A DNA stretch of 64,000 bases from Vogesella sp. LIG4 (GTDB lineage: Bacteria > Pseudomonadota > Gammaproteobacteria > Burkholderiales > Chromobacteriaceae), in the NCBI RefSeq assembly GCF_900090205.1, contig NZ_LT607802.1, positions 3,103,970 through 3,167,969 on the forward strand, given 5' to 3'. Position numbers and translations under genes: made by a program. Below, piece after piece: positions 17,143 to 25,610 of the stretch. Positions within the stretch are counted from its first letter, which is position 1. Every line of letters begins with the position of its first letter. Below the pieces are notes generated by a model. The model was not told where the DNA came from, made no database searches, and saw only the letters and a program-made list of their open reading frames with translations.

Positions 17143-18066
17143 ATGGCTGACGAATCGCAACGCCCCATCGTCGTCAAGAAAATCAAGAAAGGCGGCCACG
17201 GCCACCATGGCGGTGCGTGGAAAATCGCCTACGCCGACTTCGTGACCGCGATGATGGCGTTCTTCCTGCTGATGTGGCTGCTGGGCTCGACTTCAACAGG
17301 CATCTTGCAAGGTATTTCCGATTACTTCAGGTCCCCGCTGAAGACTGCGCTGCAGGGTGGCGAGGGCACCGGTGCAGCTACCTCGGTGATCAAGGGTGGC
17401 GGCACCGACCTCACCAAGTCCACCGGCGTGGTGTCCAAGGGTAGCCCTCGCCAGCAGACCGACCAGCAGAAAGGCCGTGGCGCACAGGACAAGGAGCGGA
17501 TGAAGCTGCTGCAGCAGCGCATCCAGCAGCGGCTGGATGCCACGCTGAACAAGAACGATGCGCTCAAGTCGCTGCAGAACCAGATCCGCATGGAGATGAC
17601 GCCGGATGGCCTGCGCATCATGATCATCGATGAACAGAACCGGCCGATGTTCCAGTCCGGCGGCTTCGTGCCGCTGGATCACACCCGCCTCATCCTGCAG
17701 CAGATCGGCCGCGAGCTGAACGGTATGGATAACCACATCAGTATTTCCGGGCATACCGACGCCAACCGCTTCCCGGGTAGTGCCGCTGGCTATACCAACT
17801 GGGAGCTGTCGGCCGACCGCGCCAATGCCGCGCGCCGGGAGATGGTGGCCGGTGGCATGCTGGACGAGAAAGTGCTGCGCGTGGTTGGCCTGGGTGCGGC
17901 CGACCCCATCAATAAACAGAACGTATTCAGCCCGGAAAACCGGCGCATCGCCATCGTGATTCTCACCAAGGAAGCGGAAGATCGCATCCGCTCCGATGGC
18001 GGGCAGTCGGGCGATGCTTCGGCGCCGGCTGGTGACGTGGCAGCCGCATCGCAAGGCAAGCAGTAG
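17143..18066 (+). CDS. motB: Flagellar motor stator protein MotB
   Basis: 307 aa. After a basic, His-rich start, a single membrane helix (about 27-48) carries the proton-relay Asp32 in YADFVTAMMAF. A Gln/Lys-rich linker leads to an OmpA-like peptidoglycan-binding domain (SISGHTDANRF; NWELSADRANAARREM; VVGLGAADP). It couples proton flow to torque as a stator with MotA. No motA lies upstream: the preceding gene is the aminotransferase and a terminator lies between. MotA must therefore be encoded elsewhere. The following gene starts on the last base of the motB stop. Confidence 0.92.
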   Translation: MADESQRPIVVKKIKKGGHGHHGGAWKIAYADFVTAMMAFFLLMWLLGSTSTGILQGISDYFRSPLKTALQGGEGTGAATSVIKGGGTDLTKSTGVVSKGSPRQQTDQQKGRGAQDKERMKLLQQRIQQRLDATLNKNDALKSLQNQIRMEMTPDGLRIMIIDEQNRPMFQSGGFVPLDHTRLILQQIGRELNGMDNHISISGHTDANRFPGSAAGYTNWELSADRANAARREMVAGGMLDEKVLRVVGLGAADPINKQNVFSPENRRIAIVILTKEAEDRIRSDGGQSGDASAPAGDVAAASQGKQ

Positions 18067-18815
18067 TGCGTGTCGGCGTCTTGCTGCGCCCGGTGCTGAC
18101 CCAGCTGCTGGCGGCATTGCTGGCATGGTTTTTCGTGGCGCCACTGCAGCAGCCCTGGACATGGGCGGGTCTGCAGGCGCTGCTGGTGCTGCTGCTGGCG
18201 CGCCTGCAGGGCATGAACGGCCTCGCCTTGCTGCTGCAGGCCTTGCTGGCGCCGGCGGTGCTGCTGGCCTCGCACTGGCAGTTGCCGCCGTGGCTGTATC
18301 TTGCCGGCTTGCTGTTGTTGCTGGCGCTGTCACGCAATGCGCTGACCGAGCGCGTGCCACTGTACCTGTCTTCGAGCGAGAGCATTGGCCGCCTGGCCGA
18401 CATGCTGCCGCAGGGCGCCCGTGTGCTGGACCTGGGCAGTGGCGACGGGCGGGTGGTGTTGCAGTTGGCCGCAAGCCGCCATGATCTACAGTTGCTCGGC
18501 ATCGAGAACGCCTTGCTGCCCTGGCTGTGGAGCCGTATCCGCTACCTGCTGGCCGGCCGCCCCGCCAATGCCCGGCTGCGCTATGGCAGCTTCTGGCAGC
18601 AGAACTGGGCGGATTTCGACGTGGTGCATGCCTTCCTGTCGCCGGCGCCGATGGCGCGGGTATGGCAGCAGTTTCAGCAGCAGTGCCATCCTGATGCCAT
18701 ACTTGTAAGTAACTCCTTTATGATAGAAGGCGTACTACCGGTACATCGCCTCGCCCTGTCCGGGCCCCTGCAAACCGAACTCTTGATCTGGCGTCACCCG
18801 CATGGAACTTGCTAA
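18066..18815 (+). CDS. Membrane-anchored class I SAM methyltransferase, substrate unknown
   Basis: 249 aa. The GTG start overlaps the last base of the motB TAG, implying coupled translation. The first 95 residues are very Leu/Ala-rich with about three membrane helices. A Rossmann methyltransferase domain follows with motif I VLDLGSGDGRV near 120 and an acidic residue in LLGIENA. The combination of a membrane N terminus and a methyltransferase resembles uncharacterised 'class I SAM-dependent methyltransferase' proteins of Neisseriales. A copy of GTTGGCCGCA lies inside motif region I (Leu-Ala-Ala after GRVVLQ). Substrate cannot be deduced; the motB neighbour is not conclusive. Confidence 0.78.
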   Translation: MRVGVLLRPVLTQLLAALLAWFFVAPLQQPWTWAGLQALLVLLLARLQGMNGLALLLQALLAPAVLLASHWQLPPWLYLAGLLLLLALSRNALTERVPLYLSSSESIGRLADMLPQGARVLDLGSGDGRVVLQLAASRHDLQLLGIENALLPWLWSRIRYLLAGRPANARLRYGSFWQQNWADFDVVHAFLSPAPMARVWQQFQQQCHPDAILVSNSFMIEGVLPVHRLALSGPLQTELLIWRHPHGTC

Positions 18816-20130
18816 CTGGTTGTCATCGCTATCCGAGAACCGCTGGCCCGTACTGGCAGATACGGCGGTGCAGGTGCGGCAGATGATGGCGCGCCATCAG
18901 GATGAGCTGGCATTTCCGGAACTGGCCAACCTGATGCTGTCCGACCCGTTCCTGCTGCTGGATCTGCTGCGCATGGTAGGGGGGTCCAGTGCGCTGCAGC
19001 GCAGCGAATCCAACCCGACGGTCGAGCAGATGCTGATGCTGATCGGGCTGGAAAGCGTGCAGAAGCGCTTTGGCAACGTGCAGGCGCTGATGGTCAGCCG
19101 CGGCAAGCTGGACCCTGAGGTGATCGATGCGCTGGGCCTGTGGCTGGGCAAGAGCCGGGTGGCGGCCTTCCTGATCAAGGACTGGCTGGCGATGATAGGC
19201 GAGACGCGGGTGCAGGATTGCTTCATTGCCGCACTGGTGTACAACCTGCCGGCCTGCCTGTACCTGATCTATCGCAACCGCGAGCCGCAGGGGCCGCTGC
19301 TGCAGGAAGTGTCGGACGTGTTCGGCATGGACTACCCCAAGCTGCTGGAGCAGTTCATTCAGCATCTGGCCCTGCCCAGCGGCCTGCTGGTTACCCTGGG
19401 TGGCGGGGCGACCAGCCGCCGCAAGCAGCTGCTCAAGCTGGCCATTGCCACCGCCAACGGCATCGACCAGGGCTGGTGGCGGCCGCAGTGGCATATCGGC
19501 ATCGAGGCGGCGGCGCGGCTGATCGGCAGTACGCCGGAAGCGGCGCACGAGGCGGTGCGCGACGCCATCCTGCGGGTGGCGCGCAATCCGCGTGCCCGAG
19601 GCTACACCTACCCGGCGCGGGCATTCCTGTGGCGCGAAGGGCCGTTCCCGGTGGCGCCAAGTGCCCAGCCGGTACCGACCCTGAGTGGCGCGGAGCAACT
19701 GGAGCAGGCTTTGCGCGAGTCAATCCGCCACTTCGCCAACGATCTCAAGCTGGAGCGCATTTTCTTCCTGCGCTACGACCAGCACAGTCACACCCTGCGC
19801 CTGCGCTACCAGGTGGGGCTGGATGACCATGATCCGATTCGCAAGCTGGTGGTGTCGCTGGAGCCGGGGTGCTTCTTCAACCTGCTGGCCAGCAAGCCGC
19901 AGAGCTTCCACGCTCCATCCGGGGCGCGTACGCAGCTGGCACATCGCTATGGCGACGATTTTCTGTCCCTGCTGGGCGAGGGCGCGTTTGCCGCCATGTC
20001 CGTGTTTACCGGCCACAAGCTGGCAGGCGTGTTCGTGGTGGATAACTACCGCAGCAATAAACCTATCGAAGATGATACTTACCAGCGCTTCAAGGAAACC
20101 GTGGCGCGGGTATCGCAGATTGTCCTGTAA
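18802..20130 (+). CDS. HDOD-domain signalling protein
   Basis: 442 aa. The N-terminal half is an HDOD domain (ELANLMLSDPFLLLDLLRMV; TVEQMLMLIGLESVQKRFG; FIAALVYNLPACLYLI), which is an HD-superfamily fold lacking the catalytic HD pair. The C-terminal part (about 300-442) looks like a GAF-like sensory fold (FFLRYDQHSHTLRLRYQVG; AAMSVFTGHKLAGVFVVDN). Such proteins are regulatory adaptors in motility and c-di-GMP networks. It overlaps the methyltransferase by 14 bp, and the next ATG follows its stop without a gap. No enzymatic role is suggested. Confidence 0.82.
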   Translation: MELANWLSSLSENRWPVLADTAVQVRQMMARHQDELAFPELANLMLSDPFLLLDLLRMVGGSSALQRSESNPTVEQMLMLIGLESVQKRFGNVQALMVSRGKLDPEVIDALGLWLGKSRVAAFLIKDWLAMIGETRVQDCFIAALVYNLPACLYLIYRNREPQGPLLQEVSDVFGMDYPKLLEQFIQHLALPSGLLVTLGGGATSRRKQLLKLAIATANGIDQGWWRPQWHIGIEAAARLIGSTPEAAHEAVRDAILRVARNPRARGYTYPARAFLWREGPFPVAPSAQPVPTLSGAEQLEQALRESIRHFANDLKLERIFFLRYDQHSHTLRLRYQVGLDDHDPIRKLVVSLEPGCFFNLLASKPQSFHAPSGARTQLAHRYGDDFLSLLGEGAFAAMSVFTGHKLAGVFVVDNYRSNKPIEDDTYQRFKETVARVSQIVL

Positions 20131-20916
20131 ATGAATTTTCACAAGCACATTACTTCTGCGGCCAACGACGACATGAAGTTGCTGGCCCGCCTGCTCGACA
20201 ACGCGCGCGAGCGCCGTAAACACGATGTCCTCGTGCTGGAGGGCATACACCTGCTGCAGTCGGCATTGGCGGCCGGTTGGCGGCCGCATGCGGTGTATGT
20301 CAACGAGGCAGCGGCCGGCAAGGTCGAGTTGCTGGCGCTGCTGGCCAGTGTCGACCCGCGGCATTGCCAGCTGGTAAGCACCGCGGTGCTGAGCAAGGTG
20401 ACGGCGCTGGCCAGCCCGGCCGAGGTGCTGGCCATCTGCCCGCGGCCGGCGGCTGCAAGCGCGGCGCCGGGTGGCGGCTGCGTCATGCTGGACGACATCC
20501 AGGACCCGGGCAACCTGGGCACCATACTGCGCTGCGCTGCTGCGGCCAACGTGCGAGAGGTGTTTCTGTCCAGGGGCTGTGTCGATGTCTACTCTCCCAA
20601 GGTGTTGCGCGCCGGGATGGGGGCGCACTTTGCGCTGAACATCCACGAAGCGCAGGATCTGCCGGCAAGGTTGGCCGCATGGCCGGGGCGCAAACTGGTG
20701 ACGCATCTGGAGGGCAGTGTGTCGCTGTATGGCCAGGATCTGCGCGGCCCGGTGGCTTTCGTGTTCGGCAACGAGGGCGCCGGGGTGAGTGAGGCGGTGC
20801 TGGCGCAGGCGGATGTGCGGGTGCGCATCCCGATGCCGGGGCATGCCGAGTCACTGAACGTGGCCATGGCGGCCACGGTGTGCCTGTTCGAGCGGGTGCG
20901 GCAGCTGGAAGGCTGA
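20131..20916 (+). CDS. TrmH/SpoU-family RNA 2'-O-methyltransferase
   Basis: 261 aa. An N-terminal substrate-binding domain (RRKHDVLVLEGIHLLQSAL) is followed by the knotted SPOUT domain with its three motifs: DDIQDPGNLGTILR, FVFGNEGAGVS and IPMPGHAESLNVAMAA. It methylates ribose in rRNA or tRNA; the exact site is not predictable from sequence. The start codon directly follows the previous stop (TAA-ATG). Two exact 10-mer copies are in frame (Ala-Ala-Asn at 20157 and 20541) and one reads Leu-Ala-Ala (20670), a high density for one gene. Confidence 0.92.
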   Translation: MNFHKHITSAANDDMKLLARLLDNARERRKHDVLVLEGIHLLQSALAAGWRPHAVYVNEAAAGKVELLALLASVDPRHCQLVSTAVLSKVTALASPAEVLAICPRPAAASAAPGGGCVMLDDIQDPGNLGTILRCAAAANVREVFLSRGCVDVYSPKVLRAGMGAHFALNIHEAQDLPARLAAWPGRKLVTHLEGSVSLYGQDLRGPVAFVFGNEGAGVSEAVLAQADVRVRIPMPGHAESLNVAMAATVCLFERVRQLEG

Positions 20917-20931
20917 TTGGCAGCAAAACAG

Positions 20932-20957
20932 ACAAGGCCGCGCTTGCGCGGCCTTGT
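20932..20957 (+). terminator. GC-rich hairpin after the RNA methyltransferase
   Basis: ACAAGGCCGCGC pairs with GCGCGGCCTTGT (12 bp, very tight loop). There is no T-run. It lies 15 bp after the stop and 56 bp before the next start. Confidence 0.55.
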
Positions 20958-21013
20958 GCATGGTGCGGCCGCTGGCGCGGCATGGCGAAAATGGTGTTTC
21001 GGCGGAGGTGGCG

Positions 21014-21445
21014 ATGTTGAACTGGCAAGCAGCTCAGGCCGACGATTTCGAGGCGTTGCACCAGCTGCGGCTGGCTGCCATGCGTCCAAGTCTGGAAGCG
21101 GTGGGACGCTACGATCCGCCGCGCTCGCGTCAGCGCTTTGCAAGTCGCTTTGTGGCTCAGGATACCCGCTGGATATTGCTGGCCGGCGAGCGGGTGGGGT
21201 TTGCCGCCATGCGCGTGGCAGAGGGCTACTGCCAGCTGGAGCATCTGTATGTGCACCCGCAGGCACAAGGCCGTGGTGCGGGTAGCTGGGCGCTGCATGC
21301 GCTGCAGCAGGAGGCGCGACTGCTGGGGCTGGGCATCCGCCTGGCGGCCTTGCGCGACAGCCCGGCAAATCACTTCTACCAGCACCTGGGCTTTGTGCGC
21401 AGCCACGAAGAAGAATGGGATATCTATTACCTGTGGCAGCCATAG
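21014..21445 (+). CDS. GNAT-family N-acetyltransferase
   Basis: 143 aa. It carries the GNAT acetyl-CoA loop LYVHPQAQGRGAGSWAL and the C-terminal NHFYQHLGFVRSHEEEWDIYY strand-helix. The start at 21014 was chosen because GGAGGTGG lies about 5 nt before it and the mature N terminus MLNWQAAQADDFEAL is typical; the frame is open further back. It acts on an unknown amine substrate in the cytoplasm. It is preceded by a hairpin, so it may be transcribed separately from the motB group. Confidence 0.87.
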   Translation: MLNWQAAQADDFEALHQLRLAAMRPSLEAVGRYDPPRSRQRFASRFVAQDTRWILLAGERVGFAAMRVAEGYCQLEHLYVHPQAQGRGAGSWALHALQQEARLLGLGIRLAALRDSPANHFYQHLGFVRSHEEEWDIYYLWQP

Positions 21446-21540
21446 CGCCAGCAGGGTCGATGGGCCAGAACTGACGGCGCTGCCAGCGCACGCGATGGCC
21501 GGAACGCTTGAGGGCTTGCCGGTAGCCGGCAGGCCCTGAT

Positions 21541-21708
21541 TTATTCCTTGGATTCACGCTCCATGCGGCGCCGTTCTATCTCCCGGCGGGCATTGGCGTT
21601 GCGGATGTCTTCCGGCCGGCTGCGTGGCATCGGCTTGCCGGCGAGGATGTTGCTGCGGACTTCTGCACGAACTTCGAAATAGGCGGACTTGGACTGGTAA
21701 TGCGACAT
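21541..21708 (-). CDS. Small charged protein of unknown function
   Basis: 55 aa, start ATG at 21708-21706 preceded by GGAG at the right spacing. It is rich in Arg, Glu and Ser and ends in an Arg/Glu-rich helix (ANARREIERRRMERESKE). There is no membrane segment and no family that I recognise. The strong ribosome site and clean frame support it as a gene. It is isolated: a GNAT gene converges on it and the DUF1415 gene lies upstream beyond a terminator. Confidence 0.65.
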   Translation of the reverse strand: MSHYQSKSAYFEVRAEVRSNILAGKPMPRSRPEDIRNANARREIERRRMERESKE

Positions 21709-21953
21709 GACGGCAGCTCCTTGGTGAGGAAACGGCGACATCAGTGCCTGTATCTGGCTTGTAGACCGACAGCCCGTAGGCTGGCACTGGGCGCGCAGGC
21801 ATGCGTGTGAATCTGTATTACGCCTGTGGCTGGTCAAGTGCAAGGTTAAGGGCTGGGTGTGCCGCCATGGGCGGGCGTAGTGGGGTGGCGAGTGTTGTAT
21901 CAAGGCAAATCCGGCCGCCACCGCCGGCTTGCTGCCCGTTGGCCGCAGCCATG

Positions 21954-21977
21954 AAAAAGCCGGCATGTGCCGGCTTT
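21954..21977 (-). terminator. Terminator of the DUF1415 gene
   Basis: AAAGCCGGCA (21956-21965) and TGCCGGCTTT (21968-21977) form a stem followed on the minus strand by further T. It lies 8 bp beyond the stop at 21986. Confidence 0.8.
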
Positions 21978-21985
21978 GGATGGGG

Positions 21986-22546
21986 TCATTTGGCCTGGTG
22001 CGGGCCGACATCCAGTGCTGCCCAGCCGTCGCGGCCAAGCTGCTGCATGGTTTCGATATTGCGCTCGTAGATGGCCGCCGGGTCGGGGAAGGCTTCGACG
22101 GCGCGGGCAATGCTGGCCTCGCGCAGCAGGTGCAGTGTCGGGTATGGTGAGCGGTTGGTGTTGTTGCTCACATCGTTGAGCGTAGTGCCATCAAACTGGA
22201 ACTTGGGGTGGAACTCCGCTACCTGGAGTTCGCCCTCCAACTGCAGGTCGGCCAGTACGGCATCCACTACGCCCAGGAATTCGTTGAAATCCAGGAAGCG
22301 CTGCAGCACGAAAGGGTGCACCAGCAGGGTGGTGTCGATCTCTTCCGGGTCGCTGTCGGCCAGCAGGCGCAGTTCGGTAATCAGGTGCTCCAGCAGGGTT
22401 TCCGGCGTGGCGGCATCGCTGACCACGATGCGCACCTGTTCCTTGATGTAGACCGACTTGGCGAACGGGCACAGGTTCAGGCCGATGACGGCCTTTTCCA
22501 GCCAGTTGCGGGTGCTGGCGATGATGTCGTCGTGGGAGGTGTCCAT
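21986..22546 (-). CDS. DUF1415-family protein
   Basis: 186 aa. The sequence has the features of the DUF1415 family of proteobacteria: an N-terminal TRNWLEKAVIGLNLCPFAK, a central FLDFNEFLGVVDAVL and the distinctive HPKFQFDG...NRSPYPTLHLLRE. Function is unknown. The protein is cytoplasmic with no membrane segment. It lies immediately downstream of cspA on the same strand but behind the cspA terminator (gap 75 bp). Confidence 0.88.
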   Translation of the reverse strand: MDTSHDDIIASTRNWLEKAVIGLNLCPFAKSVYIKEQVRIVVSDAATPETLLEHLITELRLLADSDPEEIDTTLLVHPFVLQRFLDFNEFLGVVDAVLADLQLEGELQVAEFHPKFQFDGTTLNDVSNNTNRSPYPTLHLLREASIARAVEAFPDPAAIYERNIETMQQLGRDGWAALDVGPHQAK

Positions 22547-22573
22547 GCGCTACTCCGGTAGGTAAAAAGCAAA

Positions 22574-22597
22574 AACCCGGATGCAAGCATCCGGGTT
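22574..22597 (-). terminator. Terminator of cspA
   Basis: AACCCGGATGC (22574-22584) pairs with GCATCCGGGTT (22587-22597), followed on the minus strand by more T. It lies 24 bp after the cspA stop. Confidence 0.85.
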
Positions 22598-22621
22598 CTT
22601 AAGTTCCAGATTCGAACCGAA

Positions 22622-22825
22622 TTAGATCGGCTGAATGTTGGAGGCTTGCTTGCCCTTCGGGCCTTCAACGATGTCGAAGCTTACGCGCTGGTTTTCAGCC
22701 AGGGAGCGGAAGCCTTTGGAGTTGATTTGCGAGAAGTGTGCAAATACGTCGTCACCGCCGTTGTCCGGAGTAATGAAGCCGAAACCTTTAGCGTCGTTGA
22801 ACCATTTTACGGTACCGGTTGCCAT
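22622..22825 (-). CDS. cspA: Cold-shock protein of the CspA family
   Basis: 67 aa OB-fold RNA chaperone. Both RNA-binding motifs are intact: KGFGFITP (RNP1) and DVFAHFSQI (RNP2). Length is standard. It melts mRNA secondary structure, typically at low temperature, but several paralogues are constitutive, so the gene number is not implied. AGGGAATA precedes the ATG. The region upstream is long enough for the structured leader usual for csp genes. Confidence 0.95.
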   Translation of the reverse strand: MATGTVKWFNDAKGFGFITPDNGGDDVFAHFSQINSKGFRSLAENQRVSFDIVEGPKGKQASNIQPI

Positions 22826-23120
22826 GTTCTATTCCCTTATTGAGAAAGCGTTGAGTATGAGAAAAGCGCATGTCAATCAAGGGAAAAGACAAACTGTGGT
22901 ACGGCGATAGCCTTTACAACAACTGTACAGATCACGACTTGAAAAACTGCAAGTCGCAGTCTGCCTGCGCTTATCGGGACAAGCAAGTCTTTTTTGGGGT
23001 TTGACCCTAAAAAAACCGGTGGCACTTGTCGTATGTCATGTGTTGGCGCGGCAATTTTGCCAATGAGATTTCCTGCAGGCTCTATAGTTCAGTCTGTAAT
23101 CGCAACGGGAGAACATCTGC
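22826..23120. other. Divergent cspA / Hpt-HD-GYP region
   Basis: 295 bp without a gene. It must hold the cspA promoter and leader (minus) and the promoter of the gene at 23121 (plus). A short inverted repeat GACTTG/CAAGTC is visible around 22937-22956. I cannot place hexamers with confidence. Confidence 0.4.
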
Positions 23121-24221
23121 ATGCCAGAGGCCATCGAGCACTATCGTATTGAGGATGAAGAAAGTTTTGCCGATTTCCTCTATGCGCTGAACGATTACGC
23201 CCCGCGCGCGGCGAATCTGCTGCATTTATTGCGACAGCAGCCCATGGACGTGGCGGTACAGGCCGAGCTGATGCGGCTTTTTCACACCATCAAGGGTGAT
23301 GCCGGCCTGTGCCGGCTGTATTTTGTCGAGCCGCTGGTGCACGCGGTGGAGGACATCCTGGCCCGCATCAAGTCGGGGGAGCTGCTGTTCGGCGCCGCGC
23401 TGGAGCAAGTGGTGCTGCTGGCGGTGGACCGGCTGGAGCTGCTGATCGCTGAGCTGGACAGTGGCCGCGCGGTTGCGCTGCGGGATTTCAACCAGCTGAC
23501 GGAAGCCCTGCACCCGCTGGGGCAGCTGCCGCCCGCGCAGGTGGACGAAGCGGCCTGGCAACTGGTCAAGCAACTGACCGGCTTCGTGCCGCAGGGCCAG
23601 GCAGGGCAGCAGTCGGTGGCGACGCCGGCGCAGCAGGCCGATCTTGATTTCTTTCACTCGCTGGGCCTGCAGTTCGAGCAGCGCTCCGCGCTGTTCCAGG
23701 GACGCACCGAGCGCAATCTCATTCTGGCCATGGCCTGCAATCGCGTGGCCGGCATGCCCATCGACTCGCTGCAGCTGGAGGCGGCGGTCTACGTGCACGA
23801 TGTCGGCATGATGTTCCTGCCGCAGGAGCTATGGCTGCGGCAGGGGCGCATGAGCGAGGATGAGCGCGTGCAGTTGGCCGCACACCCCGGCTGGGCAGCC
23901 GACCTGCTGGCGCGCATGCCCGGCTGGGATATGGCCGCGCGCATCGTGCGCGAACATCACGAGCGGCCGGATGGCCGCGGCTACCCGGCGGGCAAGCCCG
24001 GCGGGCTGATCTGCGATGGTGCCAAGCTGCTGGCGATTATCGATACCTTCGAAGCGGTGATCCTCAAGCATGGCCAGCGGCAACAGGCGCGCTCGCTGTT
24101 GCGGGCGGTGGCGGAAGTGAACGCCAGTGAAGCGCAGTTCGATCCGAAATGGATTGCCTGTTTCAACCAGGTGGTGCGCGAGCTGATGCAGCAGGGCGAC
24201 GCCTTGCCACATGTACGCTGA
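23121..24221 (+). CDS. Hpt and HD-GYP domain protein
   Basis: 366 aa. An N-terminal Hpt domain holds the phosphoacceptor His55 in LFHTIKGDAG. A C-terminal HD-GYP domain follows (about 175-355), with His226-Asp227 in YVHDVGMM, HPGWAADLL, EHHERPDGRGYP (GYP at 287-289) and a Lys-poor active site. HD-GYP enzymes hydrolyse cyclic di-GMP. In place of the family's HDxGK, this protein has HDVGM, so activity is uncertain. The Hpt/HD-GYP pairing suggests phosphorelay control. It is preceded by a long intergenic region and followed by the SPFH gene after 80 bp. Confidence 0.85.
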   Translation: MPEAIEHYRIEDEESFADFLYALNDYAPRAANLLHLLRQQPMDVAVQAELMRLFHTIKGDAGLCRLYFVEPLVHAVEDILARIKSGELLFGAALEQVVLLAVDRLELLIAELDSGRAVALRDFNQLTEALHPLGQLPPAQVDEAAWQLVKQLTGFVPQGQAGQQSVATPAQQADLDFFHSLGLQFEQRSALFQGRTERNLILAMACNRVAGMPIDSLQLEAAVYVHDVGMMFLPQELWLRQGRMSEDERVQLAAHPGWAADLLARMPGWDMAARIVREHHERPDGRGYPAGKPGGLICDGAKLLAIIDTFEAVILKHGQRQQARSLLRAVAEVNASEAQFDPKWIACFNQVVRELMQQGDALPHVR

Positions 24222-24301
24222 GGTCGAGTCACGCCATCCTAGCTGTATCGGCTTGCGCCTTGGCATATGATGCTGGTCTGCCAACTTTGCTGGATAGGAA
24301 C

Positions 24302-25147
24302 ATGGATCTGATTGTATTGCTCCCGCTGTTGATTTTGCTGGCGTTTGCCGGCGTGCGCATTGTCGGCCAGCAGACGCTGGCCATCGTGGAAACCTTCGGC
24401 AAGTTCTCGCGGGTGATGTCGCCTGGCCTGAACTGGGTCGTGCCGGGCGTGCAGCGCGTGGCCAAGGTAATGGAATTGCGCGTGCAGGAGCTGTCGGCGC
24501 AGGTGGAGGTGAAGACCCGCGACAATATGTTTGTCAGCCTGCCGGTGGCGATTATGGTGCGGGTGTTGCCGCAGCGCGCGGCGGATGCCTACTACCAGTT
24601 GGCCGCACCGCAGGAACAGGTCAAGACCTGGGTGCTCAATACCTTGCGTTCGTCCACGGCCACCATGAGCCTGATGAATCTGTATGAAGATCGCGATCAA
24701 CTGGCGCACCATGTGCAGCTCAACCTGGCCGAGCGCATGGGCGTGTACGGCTACGAAATCGTCAGCGTGCTGATCGACCAGCCCATGGTGTCGGAGGAGG
24801 TGCAGCACGCGTTTAACAGCGTGATCGCTTCCGAGCGCAAGCGCGAGGCGGCGGTGCAGGAAGCGGAAGCCAAGCGCGCGCTGATCCTGGGTGAGGCCAG
24901 GGCCGAGGCGGAGGCGCAGCAGCTGCGTGCCGAAGGTCTGGCCAAGGCGCGTGCGGTGCTGGCGCAAAGCCTGACCGAGGCGATCGCCCAGGCGCGTGGC
25001 AGCGGCATAGACGAGCAGGACATCATGCGCCTGCTGCTGGAAACCAACCGGCTGGATACCATCAAGTACGCTAGCGAGAAGGGCAAGCTGGTGCTGATGG
25101 ATCTGCGGCAGCAGCCCACGCCACCGGTGCAGATAGGGGTGAATTAG
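24302..25147 (+). CDS. SPFH/stomatin-like membrane protein
   Basis: 281 aa. A short N-terminal membrane anchor (about 3-18) is followed by an SPFH domain (QTLAIVETFGKFSRVMSPGL; VEVKTRDNMFVSLPVA; LRSSTATMSL) and a C-terminal Ala/Glu/Arg-rich coiled coil (SERKREAAVQEAEAKRAL). The family forms oligomers in membrane microdomains. The start at 24302 was chosen because GGATAGGAA precedes it and the anchor follows at once. No partner NfeD-type protease gene is next to it. Confidence 0.88.
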   Translation: MDLIVLLPLLILLAFAGVRIVGQQTLAIVETFGKFSRVMSPGLNWVVPGVQRVAKVMELRVQELSAQVEVKTRDNMFVSLPVAIMVRVLPQRAADAYYQLAAPQEQVKTWVLNTLRSSTATMSLMNLYEDRDQLAHHVQLNLAERMGVYGYEIVSVLIDQPMVSEEVQHAFNSVIASERKREAAVQEAEAKRALILGEARAEAEAQQLRAEGLAKARAVLAQSLTEAIAQARGSGIDEQDIMRLLLETNRLDTIKYASEKGKLVLMDLRQQPTPPVQIGVN

Positions 25148-25246
25148 GCTCCGTGTCCAAGGTGGGCATTGACGCTGGAAATGCCGCGCAGGCATGATGC
25201 AGTGCAAGAGCCGCAAACGGCCGTGCCCATTCGACAAGGAGAATTC

Positions 25247-25558
25247 ATGGAGCAGTTTGATAATGTAAGCGTGGTAAAACGCGCCAATGTGTATTTCGAC
25301 GGCAAGTGCGTGAGCCATACCGTGATTCTGCCGGACGGCACCCGCAAATCGGTAGGCGTGATCCTGCCGGCCAAGCTGCTGTTCAGCACCGGCGCGCCGG
25401 AGATCATGGAAGTGCTGGCGGGCGAGTGCAAGGTGACTCTGGCCGGCGAGCAGGCTGGCAGCACCTACAAGGGCGGTGATTCGTTCAAGGTGCCGGGCGA
25501 GAGCAGCTTCCAGATCGAAGTTACCGACACGCTGCATTACGTTTGCCACTACGGGTAA
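25247..25558 (+). CDS. ppnP: Pyrimidine/purine nucleoside phosphorylase
   Basis: 103 aa cupin-like protein of the YaiE/PpnP (DUF1255) family. It phosphorolyses various nucleosides to base and ribose-1-phosphate. Family marks are [25 protein letters not shown] and [23 protein letters not shown] lies at good distance before ATG 25247, which gives the normal length; the frame is open upstream without similarity. It is a single gene between terminator hairpins. Confidence 0.92.
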   Translation: MEQFDNVSVVKRANVYFDGKCVSHTVILPDGTRKSVGVILPAKLLFSTGAPEIMEVLAGECKVTLAGEQAGSTYKGGDSFKVPGESSFQIEVTDTLHYVCHYG

Positions 25559-25578
25559 GCCGTCGCGGCACAAGGTGC

Positions 25579-25610
25579 AAGGCCGGGCTATAAGCCCGGC
25601 CTTGTTGTTT
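25579..25610. terminator. Bidirectional terminator between ppnP and the K+ channel gene
   Basis: AAGGCCGGGCT and AGCCCGGCCTT form an 11 bp stem with loop ATA, followed by GTTGTTT on the plus strand. The two genes converge here. Confidence 0.8.
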
